NCBI GenBank assembly: GCA_037954325.1
Contig: JBBMNZ010000014.1
Location: 16,941,956-17,005,955 of the forward strand
DNA from: Fistularia commersonii
Taxonomy: Eukaryota; Chordata; Actinopteri; Syngnathiformes; Fistulariidae
Direction of reading: 5' to 3'
Length of the DNA stretch: 64,000 nt
Each line of letters starts with the position of its first letter. Position 1 is the stretch's first letter. The position numbers and the translations under genes are program-made. A model generated the notes under the pieces. That model ran no database searches, had not been told where the DNA came from, and was given only the letters and a program-made list of their open reading frames with translations. Positions 35,029-47,299 of the stretch are shown here, one piece after another.

Positions 35029-35120
<92 letters not shown>
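35008..35120 (+). repeat. (CA)n microsatellite
   Basis: About 50 CA units with two CGCA interruptions near its start. Confidence 0.97.
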
Positions 35121-35123
<3 letters not shown>

Positions 35124-35579
35124 CTACGCACAAAAACCCTTATACATGTCTGAAGGGGCAGCCATGCAAAGCAGCACAGGGCTGTTTAGACAGGAGGCCC
35201 AGGTGGGGCCCAGACTGTGCTGCTGGATAAGGGTACCCCTCCCGCATTCCACCCCCCCACACACACATGCATGCACGCATTCCTCAAAACCTCTTTCAAA
35301 CACCCACATCCCCTCATCATACAGCCCCCCGTTCAGATCGTCATCATTGTCATGTCTGCCAGCTGCCAGACAGACGGGCACTGTCTTGTTTTGACACACA
35401 AATATACACAAGAGGCAAATAGCTGCTTGTACACAAACCTTTCCAGCCAGGTTCTCACGGTGAAATGTATGACGGCGCTAGTGTGTTATAGGTCATTCAG
35501 GAGTTTATGTTTGAACAGTTGAGCCTTGCCTCCTCTTTGTGTTGATCCCAAGCAACTATAAAACATATAGTTTTAATAT
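35121..35579. other. Unique DNA, GC-richer
   Basis: No gene is supported. 35145-35370 is C-rich and of ordinary complexity. Confidence 0.4.
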
Positions 35580-35765
35580 TAATTTATCCTTTATTAATCC
35601 CTGTGGGGAAATTTGTTCTCCGCAATGAACCCATCATGGATGAACCATGTGCAGAAGTCATCCGTCCACCAGCGCCAGGGGTACAGTTAGGAGTTCAGTG
35701 TCTTGCTCAACAACACTTTGACACACCAGGAGAAGCCGGGAATGTCAAACTAATCGCTGAGTGTA
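35580..35765 (+). repeat. Unclassified dispersed repeat, copy 2
   Basis: It shares CCTTTATTAATCCC...AACCCATCATGG and AGTTAGGAGTTCAGTGTCTT with the copy at 47300, in the same orientation. Confidence 0.6.
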
Positions 35766-36644
35766 CTTTACATAGTTAAAACTTGCAGCTTGTCTCACCT
35801 GTTTTCCTACTTCTTGATCTCCCCATTACGCTTCATCTTTCTCTTCTTCAAGGGCTTTTTTCTAAAACTAGTTCCCACCGGCCAAAACTGATGCATTAGT
35901 TTGTCACCAGTACATTAAGTCTACTGTCCTGGGACATGCATGCAACAAATACTTTTACTGAGAACATCGTAGTACAGTCAACAAAAATATATATATTTAA
36001 ATATATATATATAAATATTCAGTGAAAATGATTTTTCTAAATTTAAATTAAGACCTTAATACTTTCTTTTTGTCCTCATTCAAACATGTGGCATGATTCA
36101 CAGGCATTTCTTTGGTTTTCCAAAGGATATAACTTTCCTGCTTCTTTTAAAGTCAAGTCCTTGGTTTTCCTGTTAATTGAGGGATAAAAATTGAATTGCC
36201 ATGCTAACCTCAGATCACAATTCTGAAAACATCCAAGGACACTGGACAAACTTGGCTGCCATCTCATTCTGGTATGGAGCATCTGCACGGAGAGATCTCT
36301 GACTTCAGAGATCAAGACTAGGACAGTGTATTTGCGTTGAAGGTATAATTTGTAGGAGGATAATTTTATACTAAACAAGCTGGAGCAAGCTAGCGATGGT
36401 CTATATAAAGGACCCGTGGCTCTAATCCCACATTTCTCCCAAACTCGTCATCCAGCAATAATTGTCACATGGGGCACAAAAGAAAGAACTAAAAAAAAAC
36501 CCTGCAGTTAACCCAGACGTCCAGCATTCATGCAGTAGCTTCACAAAGTTCAAACACGCAAGTTTTTTTGATCTGTTCCCTCCCATTTTCTCACAAAATC
36601 CATCGAACTGGGATTTCCTGAAATAAAAACACCAGCATATCTCT
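35766..36644. other. Unique AT-rich DNA
   Basis: An AT-only patch (ATATATATTTAAATATATAT) lies at 35986-36013. No gene is supported. Confidence 0.4.
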
Positions 36645-36735
36645 CTCTTTCTGTCTTTCTTTCTCTATATATCTGTATATATAGAGAGAGAGAGGGAGAG
36701 AGAGATGTCTCTATATATATATATATATATATATA
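36645..36735. repeat. (CT)n/(AG)n/(TA)n patch
   Basis: Pyrimidine run, CTATATATCTGTATATATAG near-palindrome, purine run and (TA)n follow one another. Confidence 0.8.
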
Positions 36736-36825
36736 TTTGCTGTACAGCAAAGTAGGAATTTCACATATCATCCATTACATTATATTCACAAATAATGACC
36801 ACTTTTTAAAAAGGGGGATCAGAGG

Positions 36826-38040
36826 ATGTGCTCCAACTACAGGGGGATCAAACTCCTCAGCCTTCCTGGTAAGGTCTATTCAGCGGTGCTGGAGAAGAGG
36901 GTCCGCCGGGTTGTTGAACCTCGGATCCAGGAGGAGCAGTGTGGTTTCTGCCTAGGTCATGGAACAGTGGACCAGCTCTCTACCCTCGGGGTCTTCAAGC
37001 AGGCATGGGAGTTTGTCCAACCAGTTGACATGTATTTTGTGGACCTGGAGAAGGGACTGTGTCCCGTGGGAAAATCCCGCGGGGGGTGCTCCGGGAGTAT
37101 GGGTTACCGAACCCCACCATATGGGCTGTTCAGCCCCTGGATGATAATGTCGGAGCTTGGTCCGCATTGCCGGTTGTAAGTCGGACCCGTTTCCGGGGAG
37201 AGTTGGACTCTACCAGGGCTTCCCTTCGGCACCAATTCTGTTCATAACTTTTATGGACAGAATTTCCAGGCGCAGCCAGGGCATCGAGGGGATCTGGTTT
37301 GGTGTCCGTATGATCAGGTCTCTGCTTTTTGCAGATGATGTGGTTCTGTTGGCTCTCACTGAAATGGTTCTCAGCTGAGTGTGAAGCGGCCGGGATGAGG
37401 ATCAGCACATCCAAATCTGAGACCACGGTGCTCAACCAGAAACAGGTGGAATGCCCACTCCAGGTTGGGGAAGAGTCCTGCCCCAAGTGGAGGAGTTCGG
37501 GTATCTTGGGGTCTTGTTCACGAGTGAGGGAAGGATGGAGCGGGAGATCGACAGATCAGTGTGGCGTCTGCGGTGATGTTGACTCTGTACCGCTCTGTCG
37601 TGGTGAAGAGGGAGCTGATCCAAAAGGTGAATCTACCATTAATCTGCATTCTCACCCTCAGTTAAGGTCACAAGCTGTGGGTAGTGACCGAAAGAATGAG
37701 ATCGCAGAGGTTGATACAAGCGGCTGAAATAAGTTTCCTCTACAGGGTGGCCAGACTCTCCCTCAGAAATAGGATGAGGGGTTTGGTCATCAGGGAGGAG
37801 CTCGGCATAGAGCCACTGCTCCTCTGCATAGAGAGGAGCCAGATGAGGTGGCTCGGGCATCTGGTCAGGTTGCCTCCTGGACACCCCCCAGGAGATGTAT
37901 TCCGGATATGTCCATGTGGAAGGAGACCATGGGGAAGATCCAGGACACGCTACAGAGACTATGTCTCCAGGCTGGCCTGGAAACGCCTCGGGGTCCCCCC
38001 AGAGGAGCTGGACCATGTGGTGGGGGAGACGGAGGTCTAG
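36826..38040 (+). pseudogene. Reverse transcriptase of the GATG-tailed LINE, broken
   Basis: RT motifs occur in order but in different frames: 36826-37060 up to FVDLEK; 37157-37378 with DRISRRSQG and FADDVVLLA; 37684-38040 with the C-terminal [33 protein letters not shown] and a stop. The breaks lie near 37050 (after DLEK) and between 37370 and 37680. It is not functional. Confidence 0.8.
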
Positions 38041-38095
38041 GCCTCACTGCTCCAGCTGCTGCCCCCGTGACCCGACTCTGGATAAGCGGGAGAAG

Positions 38096-38141
38096 ATGGA
38101 TGGATGGATGGATGGATGGATGGATGGATGGATGGATGGAT
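38096..38141 (+). repeat. (GATG)n tail of the LINE
   Basis: About 11 GATG units form the LINE's 3' end. Confidence 0.9.
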
Positions 38142-39189
38142 ACTTACGTTTAACCTCTTTGTCAGCATTGCAGCCATACAATTAAGCTGTACTTTTTCCA
38201 CATCACTCATAATTTATTTATTAAAAAAAAAAAAAGTATTGTTTTAATTTGTTGTTGGGAATTCAAAAAATGTCAACACTTTCATAATGATGTGCTGATT
38301 TTTTTTTTTTTTTTTTTTTTTCTGTAACCAGACAAAATTAATATTTGCTAATTCAAAGACAGAATTTGACTGTTTTCTTTCCCCAGTGTTATTTGCCCAT
38401 ATGTGAGAATGTTTTCCAAAGTGAAGTAATCTTGGTTCTGGTTTGAAATTGGCAAGTGGACAGTCCAAAAAATGCTTTTCCGATCAGGTGTGGCTCAGGA
38501 GGTTTTTGTGGAACTGGCAGACACTCTGACTTTGTTCTGATTCTATTTGATTTTGTTTACCTAAATATATTTTTCACATTCGAAATGAGGGTGTGTAATT
38601 TGTGGCCCGTTAATAAACAACAATATGCATATTGACTGAAATGTGTGAACAAACCAGAGGTACTCCATTCATCACTTGTATTAACCATACTACCACTGTC
38701 TATTTGTTTTTTAAAGAGTCATTTTGAGACTCTTTTTAAACAGCTCTACTCCAAACTGAAGGCCCAGACGAAGGATCTGTATCCCACCCTGAGCCTTGCA
38801 GCTGCACAGCCCCCGTCCAGACAGCAGATGTGGAGAAGAATTTTATTTATTTTCATTTTGTTAGACAGTGATGTATTGGTGAGCAGACAATCACTGTTCA
38901 GATCTATTCTATAATAATAGAGAAAATAAGACATACCTAAGCAACAGATAAGCTACTTGGATCTGCATTGCAAAATGGTTGAGTTACCCAGACCACAAGA
39001 GCTGAGTCTGGATTTGAAATATGGTTGGGAAAATATCTGCAGGTTTACTCATTGTAATTTATAATGTACCTGTAAGTTTGTGTTTTTGTATTTTGATTTG
39101 GTTGGTCTCATGCATCGGTGGCAATTGTGTAGCGAGTAAATGAAATTAGTAACAGGTAATCAACACCTCACATTACATAAACTCATTAA
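38142..39189. other. Unique DNA between LINE and inverted arm
   Basis: A T run lies at 38297-38321. It also contains the possible exon listed separately. The rest is unrecognised. Confidence 0.4.
38719..38878 (+). other. Weak candidate host exon
   Basis: The open stretch reads SHFETLFKQLYSKLKAQ, then TKDLYPTLSLAAAQPPSRQQ. Most codons up to about 38830 end in G or C, unlike the AT-rich DNA around it. A pyrimidine-rich run and AAAGAG precede it like an acceptor, and TTGGTGAGC at 38877-38885 resembles a donor. The last 40 bases are AT-rich, which speaks against an exon. I do not recognise the protein; it could also be a fragment of an unknown transposon. Confidence 0.25.
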
Positions 39190-39194
39190 AGTAA

Positions 39195-39871
39195 ATTCGT
39201 AATGACACTCTAACACAGTACATATAATACATATAGTTAACAATATAGTTTTGAATGTATTTATACTCAGTGTGACACCTGGGGCTGTTTCGATGAACAC
39301 ACAATGGCAGTAATGGTCGAAAGACACACATGACGCTCTTGCTCAAGCTTTACAAGCTGGCAGTATTACTGTTTGTGCCACAATATGGACTTTTTTGATT
39401 TAATTACGAGTTGATCAACAAGGAAGCTTGCTTTGAGTGCTCTCTCATTAACCTTTTTGTTTTTTCTTCCAAAAATTGCCGTTTCTCATTGTTTTTATGT
39501 AAGCGTACAAAATAGTCCATCACCTTGTTTTGAACAGAAGGGTGTTTTGTTTGGAGATGGCATTTACGCTTGCTTGGCAACATGGATAGCTTCTCTCGAC
39601 ACACAGCGGAGTCGGTGCCGTTGCATCCCCAGTGAAAGTGAATCCAAATCAAAGATAGCTTTCACTGTATTACCTCGAGCTCATTGTGTTTTCTTTTTTC
39701 TTTTGAACATCTCCATCACTGTTACTTGCTCGTCATGCTGTGATCCCAAATTGCCACTGTCGCGCAGCACTAATTCTGACATTGACCCCTACATCATTGC
39801 CTCACAGACGTGACACTCAACGATCTCTCACAGAACACTAGTGTGCTGCAGCACACTGGTTGAAAATCACT
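39195..39871 (-). mobile_element. BED-finger hAT, second copy, truncated
   Basis: On the minus strand it starts at the GTGATTTTCAACC terminus (39871) and follows the left copy to about 39195, where homology ends. It occupies the same position within the outer hAT as in the left arm. Confidence 0.65.
39404..39652 (-). pseudogene. BED-type zinc-finger fragment, second copy
   Basis: The minus-strand frame reads [20 protein letters not shown], then [21 protein letters not shown] and ...KQASLLINS. It is a better-preserved version of the fragment at 32434-32700, again without the rest of the transposase. Confidence 0.6.
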
Positions 39872-40068
39872 TAGCTAAATCACAAACCCGATCTGTGTCA
39901 TGCAGCTCAGAAAAATTCTTAAGTAGCTCAAAAATGGCATACTCTCCTGTTTGAGCTCCCATATTCATTGAGCCAATCATTTAATCATTCACATTAAGTA
40001 TGAATTCTGTACCGATCTTTGGCAGGCCGGATTAAAAAGACCAGCGGGCTGCAGTTTGACCACCCCTG
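39872..40068 (-). mobile_element. Outer hAT end, second copy
   Basis: On the minus strand it begins CAGGGGTGGTCAAACTGCAGCCC and contains an open stretch GAQTGEYAIFELLKNFSELH followed by DTDRVCDLAK. It then meets the BED-hAT, as in the left arm. Confidence 0.6.
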
Positions 40069-40253
40069 GTCTAGAATGTCCTCAGAAGATGCTCAGGGTG
40101 CTTTTGCCGTTTGACAACAGACATCAGAAAGAAATAACTAGTTTCAGTTTTGTTAAGGTTTGTCTTGACTCATTCGATCACCATAATTTCAGATTTTCCT
40201 TTTCAGAAAACGAGTACCAAAAACAGCCCTTTGACTTTGAGGATAGGCTAACC

Positions 40254-40599
40254 CAGGGGTCGGCAACCTTTAACACCCAAAGAGCCATTTGGATCTGGTT
40301 TCCACGGAAAAGAAAACACTGGGATCCGCAAAGTGACAGCGTCTTGACGGGTATACCGGCTTCCGCGAGTGTGACGTATATTTTGAGTGTTGAAAAATAA
40401 TAAATATAACTTTATGTTAAGATTTCAAGATCACAACAACCTTCCAATTTAGAAGTAAAATTAAAAAAAAAAGGAACTAGCACAAATAAAATACACTTAT
40501 ATTGAATACTTAGAATTTATTTTCCCAAGCCACTCGGAGCTGTAGTGTAAGGATGAAATAGCCGCATACGGCTCCAGAGCCAGGGGTTGCCGACCCCTG
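40254..40599. mobile_element. hAT-type MITE, 346 bp
   Basis: The ends are perfect inverted repeats, CAGGGGTCGGCAACC and GGTTGCCGACCCCTG. The 8-bp flanks are GGCTAACC (40246-40253) and AGCTAACC (40600-40607), seven of eight identical, as expected for an old hAT target duplication. It has no coding sequence. Confidence 0.85.
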
Positions 40600-40607
40600 A
40601 GCTAACC

Positions 40608-41142
40608 CAAGCATTTTGTTCACATTTTTATTTTAACATTATGAACACATTGACCAGCTAGCCTAGAATGACCATCTGCACCACAACAGAAGAAAGCAGA
40701 AACAGCTGCTGCAGGGACACACATGTCAGATCCCTGCGCCACGTTCAAAAATAGATCCTGCCAGTGTTTGTGTCCAGACAAGATAGTGCTTTTACTTCCA
40801 CAATGCTCCTCTCATGAAATCCAGGCTTCTGGACTTTATTGTGCCTTGTCTTCAACCAGAAAGTTGATATCAATTACCCAGATGTGATATAGTCTTAAAC
40901 TGCTGTAATAGCATTCTGTTATTAATCCTCAGTCCTGCTAAATTCTTCAACTCCCTCAAATTATGTTCAGGACTGTGTATTGCATTGAAATGTCATCGAT
41001 AATATTCTAACTTAAGTTTTAACAGTGCATCTTTTTCAAATTGAGTCATTTGGAATCATTTGGAGTCTTCATAATGAATAAGTTGTTAAGCTGAAATAAA
41101 ATAACCTTAATCTCAATAACCTTAGTAACCTTACACCCGAAT
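40608..41142. other. Unique AT-rich DNA
   Basis: Nothing recognisable. Confidence 0.4.
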
Positions 41143-41325
41143 CACAAAAATAATAATAATAAAAATAGTAAAATGAAATTGAATGAGAAATTAAATCAAA
41201 ATCGAATATATACGCATATATAACAATAATAATAATAATAATAATTATTATTATTATTAGTTGAAGTAGGAGTAGTACTGGTAATAGTAGTCGTAGTAGT
41301 AGTAGAAGTAGTAGTAGTTGTTGTA
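41143..41325 (+). repeat. AAT/ATT and AGT trinucleotide patch
   Basis: AATAAT, (AAT)n(TTA)n and AGTAGT runs form a compound resembling 34437-34600. Confidence 0.85.
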
Positions 41326-42274
41326 TTGTAATCATATGTGAAGATGACTTATTTTCTATAATTCATATAACAGTAAAATCCAAGTTACTGTTAAGATTCC
41401 AATATGGATATTCTATCAGAGCAATTTATGTGAATGAAGTGGAAGAGTTACTACTTTGGTGCATTTTGGTCTTTTTGGTCTGGTTTGGTTTCACACAGGC
41501 AATGTTTTAAAGGAACCAAAATATATCAACTGAAAACCACGAGGGTGGTGTCCCTCTGTTCCCCAGTCAGGAGCCTTTTTGGTTTGACACTGAAGTAAGA
41601 ATTGGTTTTACTTCCAGGGAAGCTATCAAAAGGAACCCTCAGAATTGTCATCACTTTTTTTAAATTGGTTATATTAAGGGACAAATATCAAGTCGAAATA
41701 TCTGATTCCTTGGATGTTTGAACCACTTCAAGGGCACATGTGAAAAGCAATGTGCTTCCTCACATGATGCGAAGAAGACAAGCTGCTTCAAGAGACAAAT
41801 TGCTTCGGACCGCAGGAGCAACAACTGGAGCTGATTAAGTCAAAAACTCCTCAGTTTTCCAACCAGTTGGTCAAGATACCACAAGTAAACTGAATTACTT
41901 AGTTGCTGGGAACAAAACCAACTTCTTTAACAAAGTCTTATTCCATATGGTTTTGAGTCTGGGTGCTGCTGCTGTGTCCATATCTTCCCAAAGAAACTGA
42001 GTAATTATCCAAAATCCATTTAAATTATCTGTGTTTTTTTAGAAATAGATACATTGTGTAACCCAACCCTCCGCAGTGCCAGAGCTCACTTCTGGTAGAT
42101 GCTTAAAAATAAGTCACTGGGATGTTTTTGTACGAGCTAAAAATGTATCCACACACAGTTACTCTTGAACTACAGATAACCTTCCAGATACACACCTTGA
42201 GCTCTTTCCTTGTCGACGGTTCCACTTCTTTGACAGTTCATCTGCCATGTTTTGAGTCATGTTTTTGACAATCT
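41326..42274. other. Unique DNA
   Basis: Nothing recognisable. Confidence 0.4.
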
Positions 42275-42288
42275 ACTTATAGAGTTTC

Positions 42289-42468
42289 CATTTGAATCGG
42301 AGCTGCCAGGCTCCAATCTTGAGGAAGACCAAAGAAGATTTATGGACATAGTGAGAGAAGATAAGAAGGTAGTTGGTGTGAGAGAGGAGGACACAGAAAA
42401 TAGGGTTGGATGGAGAAAGTTGATTTGCTGTGGCGACCCCTGAAGGGAAAAGCCAAATGGAGAAGAAG
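42289..42468 (+). mobile_element. Short 5'-truncated RTE insertion with perfect 14-bp target duplication
   Basis: Only the last ~175 bp of the RTE are present (GAGCTGCCAGG...GGCGACCCCTGAAGGGAAAA). ACTTATAGAGTTTC flanks it perfectly at 42275-42288 and 42469-42482. The frame still reads RRFMDIVREDKKVVGVREED. It shows the RTE 3' end and insertion mode clearly. Confidence 0.9.
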
Positions 42469-42482
42469 ACTTATAGAGTTTC

Positions 42483-45400
42483 TATAAAAGAACGTTTAAC
42501 CCCTAACATCCAAAAGAGTTGCCTCTAAGGCCTTTACGGTCTGTATGAGATATGGTCACCTTTTCTTAGACATTTCACACTTCAGGGGAGACAAAATGGT
42601 TGAAATCTTATTAAACAATGCAGGGGTGATAACACACTGAGATATCTTAGGACCTGCAAAGTGTGTGTTTTAATATTCGAGGCATTGAATTTATAATATC
42701 CCGTAAGTGTGAAATTGACCCTGAGCTCAGCATCGCACTTGCATGAAAACCCCATGGGCCCATTTAGGAGCCTGATGTTGCACCACCTTCCATAGGCTGG
42801 GCTTTTTGCGTCTCTTCACCAGCACACATTGGTCATGTTCTTGGATGAGTGTGCAGCGCTGTGATGGTGCCGGCCAAGACTGGCCACAACTGCTTAAGTC
42901 AAACTCAGAAATCAAAATGGCAAGATGATGATGATGATGTACTCTCCTAATGCCTGTTCTTGTTTCATACAGATGTGGTTTTGAACTAACTGAGCCAAAG
43001 ACTCATATAACAACCTGCCAAGCCAGACATTGAGTCACTTCAAGAAATTATCTCCAAATGTTTCCTCACAGTGTTGCGAAAGAAATGGAGTGTGGTCCTT
43101 TGAGCAAACACTACCCAGAACACGTAGCTTAGATAACTTGCTACTAATGTTTCACATTAAACCTGGGAGAAGAAACAGCTGGGTGGAGTCACCTACTTCT
43201 CTGTGCATTCAGGTTTTACTTATTAGTAACTCGGAGAGACTCTTCAGTGACCTTCCCCAGACTACCTTAATTTACAATTATTTGGCTATTTGGCCAACGC
43301 CTACAAAAATCTGCGACTGGTAAAAAGCCTCAGCAGCAGGGGAATACAGTAGTTTGGGTTTTAGACAAAGCTACTCTTGACCTTCAAGCACATACAGGTA
43401 TCTGATTTATGTCTCTGGCTGCAGCTACATATGACCAGGTACTATTGGTTGCAAACAAACATGATTTTTTATGTTTAATGTTTAATGTGTAGTTTGTAAG
43501 CTTGTTGTGAACACCTGCATTGGGCACGACATTGACGAAGGGTAATTAGCTTGTAATTATATCAGAACCTTGATTCATTTTACCATGGTAATAGGGTAAT
43601 GTCCTTTGTGCCAGCGAACTAGCGGGATGGGGATCTCTAGTTCAGCAATGCAGCAAAGAATATAGGGTATCTATCGTCTCAACTCATTGTAATTGAGATG
43701 ACAGCAGAAGATACGGCCAGTTATCAGCCATCCAGTGAGAGAGAGAGAGAGAGAGAGTACAAGCAGAATATTACACATTGAAATCTTATGATACAAATAA
43801 TGAGGTAAACTTCTTAATAGCGTCTTATTGTTTTTACAACTGGATGCAGAGGAGGGTGCTGTTGCTTCCACATAGCAAAATATTATTTAGTTCTTTGAAT
43901 AATAAGCAAATGAATAATAAATAAATCCTTTGCTAGACAGATCGTGCATCTTGCATAATCATCGGTAATTCACATGTAAAAATGTGGCTATTTGTTATTT
44001 CTATAACAGTTTAAAAATTATGAAAAGTGGCTTGATGTTTGCCACTCCATTTTTTTGACAGTTGTACTCATAACCTCCGGAAAATACTCCTGGGAACTCT
44101 CTGGGGTCCCGCCCTAGTTGTAATAAGAACTTCTGCTCTTGCCCTGAGGTGCTGCAACGTTTATCTCTGTCTCCAAAACAGACATGAGCGTTACTGCTCA
44201 TGGTGATACACAGCAATTGACATAAAAAAAATTAATGACTGGCATCACATTTCCCAACACTGTGCATGCCTTTTTCTTTTTCACTGACATGATTTTATTA
44301 CTATATGACAGTCATGCAGGCGAGCTGAGGATTAACAACATGCATGGAATTGGAACCCAGATGTAAAATGTTTTTAATCCACCATTGTTTGAAGTCAGAC
44401 TTAATTGAACTTTGAAATCTGTACGAGCACCTGACTAAAAATCAGTTATTTTTGAAGGTGCTGAGCAATATAGTTTTAACCTTTCTGCCTCAACTATCAG
44501 ACACTTTTTGTGAGAAATACAGTGTCGGAATACAGGAAATATTTTACTCACACGTGAGATTATTGGACATTTTGATGCTATCAGTTTCCAAAGCAGTTTG
44601 ATCTTTGAACCCTCTGGAAGTGACTAAGTAAGTGAAAATCACAGTATGAAACGTATCAGATTTCTTCATTAAAGGGCCAAGCCTTAATCCAACGGCTTTG
44701 GTCCCGTCTTTTTGTTGTGAGTCACTCACAGTTCACTGATTTACAGCACAAGGGTTTTAGTTTCCATTGTGTAAACCACATTGTGTAAATCCTCAAACCG
44801 CAGTCTCAGACAATGACTAACCATATATGTCATGTAACAGGAGATGAGTTGCGATGATTTTCACCTGCTGCCAAAAATGTGTCTTTTTCAAACCAGAAAG
44901 AGAAATAGTCAAAAATTGTCAATTGTTATATGCAAAAAGTAACTTATTCTTCATTTTCTTTGCCATTTTCCTCAAGAATTATTTATTGGAGGACTGAGAA
45001 TGAAGTTTAATACAGTGTAAATTCCCAAGAAAGCTTTGTCACACTTTGTCTCAAAATCAAGTGATTGAATAACAGAGGTTGTGTCAATGTGTAAATTACA
45101 CATTTTTCAGAAAAAAGTGCATGCCAACGACTTGTTCCAGGGCCCAGCGGCAGCTTCACCTGCAGCTGAAGGGACTGGATCTCAACAATAAGCTACAGGT
45201 AAAGCTACTGACACCATGGACCTTCAGTTCAAGAACTCTGGGTGGTTATTTCAGGATGCATTACAATCTTCACATGAGGGACTTGGAAGAAAATTGTGAT
45301 CATCTCTTTACTCTCTAAGCTTTGTGCAATATAATCACATCAATTGCACAAAAAGTTTGTGTAAAAGGTCTTATTACTGAGGACACAACTCATAAGTATG

Positions 45401-47299
45401 CAGTGGGTCTCAGTTTTAAGAATTATGTATCAGACTATTGACACAGTTCCCTGATGTTGTTTTGGAGGTTTATGCAGTACTTTTGCATAACAATGTAATC
45501 AAAGTGCAAGTAATGATTGTAACTTTTTGAAACTTGGTTTTCTTGTTACAGGGGTGATTGTATTTGCATATATCATTTATTGTTTCATTTTACATCACCA
45601 AAGAAAATAGTGAAGGTTGAAAAAGCAAACAACCACCAAACCTCAGTATTATCTTTCCTTGACTCTAACTTACATATGGAATAGGTCCATTTGAGCTGAA
45701 TACTGTATCAGGGTTAAACAAAAAAAACTTACAGCTTACAAATAGACTCTTGGACATCATTCATTGTTATACAGTTTGCATTGCTGTTGCTACAAAATGC
45801 CTGGCATTACATAGCTTGAAGCACGAAAACTGACTTGCTTCACTTTCAGCCTGAACTATGCTGTGATGTCAGTGGGTTCTCTCCAGTTGTCTTCTTGCCA
45901 GTTCTGTGTTTTCATACAAAGCTGTTTTCCTCAGCTATTCATTTTGTACCTAATTTCTGGCTGTTTTGGAATCCACCACAATGATTTACTTCTCTGTGAT
46001 GAGTTCCTATTTCTTGCCGTGACGCAAATGTACACATGTATGTTGAAGTGATGCCATCAAGTTGAATTTCTAATCATTAATGTTATGCAATTCTGTTTTT
46101 TTTTTTGTGTATTTTATTTGTTGATGCTGGGCCATTGTGTTTTTATGAGTTGATTTGTTGTTGCTTTTTTTTTAATTTCTCTTTTTCCATTGTGCTTTTT
46201 TGCATTTCATTTGCTCTCATGTGGCACCCGTATGCTTTTACTTCTTGTTATACCACTACGCTTGCTCTCTCCGTTGGGGAGTGCCCTTGACTTTTCAGGC
46301 ATTTTTGTGTTTTTATTGGTTGTTGGTTGTTTATTGGTTATTGTTACAGTGTATATACTTCATATTCTGGGCTATTGATGTGTTTTCAACATTGATCAGG
46401 CAGTTGTGTATGTCGGGCTCTTTTCGGCAATGGTGTGTCTGTTTGCACTTTAACAGGACATGTGAGTGTGGATGTGCCGTATAAACTACCCACCTTAATA
46501 CGTTTTCATGTGTTTGGCTGCTTTGTGTGTTCCTTCACTCTGCACTGCATGGTGACTTCACCTCTACAGCATACGTGTCTGCCAACAACTGAAATCCAAC
46601 CAGTTCGAGCACAGACAAGAGATCAACCCCATATTTTCTGTTCTATCAACATTGCCACCATACTATGCCAGCCCTCATCTCTGCCTTTCTGCCACATTTA
46701 GGCCAGTCCAAAGCCCACCTGCCGAAAGTGGGCTGGCAGAAACAACAGCTTGGGTCCTTTCAAGTCAGTACATGCTTGCCTTGAGATGTGTGTTTCAGAG
46801 TCTTTGCGTGTGTGAAAGAGGGAGGGGTGGGGTCTACATTCCTTACGGATTAATCAAAAATGGAAGAATTGTATCTGTCATTACAATCATCCAGAGAAAC
46901 TTGGATTTGAGGGAGAGGAACAATATGTGCACTCTGAGAGGCCCTACCCCTTTCCTGGAGAGTCAGACTGTGAAGGAGGAATACTGTAAAAAAAGATTTA
47001 ATTAAAAAAAAAACAGCTGCAGCACAATTTTTGACACAAAAACTGAACTTTTTAAGTTTCTAAGGAACAAACTGAGGTTTAGCAAGATTACTACTTTGCA
47101 AAAGGAGTGAAATTTGCAAAAGATTGCCCTTATGTCAAAATAGACTTGTAGTGTCAAACTGCTCCTCCATGATTCCATGATTCAGGACTGCATGTAATCT
47201 GATGAGAAGCAAAAGAAATCCTTTGCCTGAAGGTGTTGGGGTCAATCATTTGTTAATAATAACATTAATCATTTCAAGCAGGGACTCTCTCCTTTTTTA
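42483..47299. other. Long unique stretch
   Basis: This is the longest part of the window without a recognisable repeat. There is a (GA)n at 43738-43757 and a T-rich zone at 46090-46200. Open frames such as 43030-43323, 45079-45318 and 46435-47005 show no known domain, splice context or GC-ending codon bias, so I call none of them a gene. Confidence 0.45.

Larger units (their letters stand above)
36801..38141 (+). mobile_element. GATG-tailed APE-type LINE, RT half
   Basis: The encoded pieces are CSNYRGIKLLSLPGKVYSAV, EEQCGFCLGHGTVDQL, YFVDLEKG, GLYQG, LFADDVVLLA (FADD catalytic motif at about 37326-37355), SEVTERM-like [30 protein letters not shown] and [20 protein letters not shown]. The 3' end reads CTGGATAAGCGGGAGAAGATGG and runs into (GATG)n. 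It is 5'-truncated near 36801 and has several frameshifts. It is clearly not the RTE family above, although both share DLEKAxDRVPR wording. I leave its clade open. Confidence 0.85.
39190..40110 (-). repeat. Inverted duplication, right arm
   Basis: Its reverse complement follows 31968-32945, including about 40 bp beyond the hAT end (CACCCTGAGCATCTTCTGAGG here, CACCCTGAGCATCATCTGAGG there). It stops near 39190, before the BED-hAT's far end. The arms are separated by about 6.2 kb. Confidence 0.75.

Noticed and set aside
36826..38040. Host gene with a DLEK/FADD protein
   Set aside because: The motifs, 5' truncation and (GATG)n tail identify a broken LINE reverse transcriptase.
43030..43323. 97-codon open frame
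   Set aside because: No domain, AT-rich codon endings and no flanking signals.
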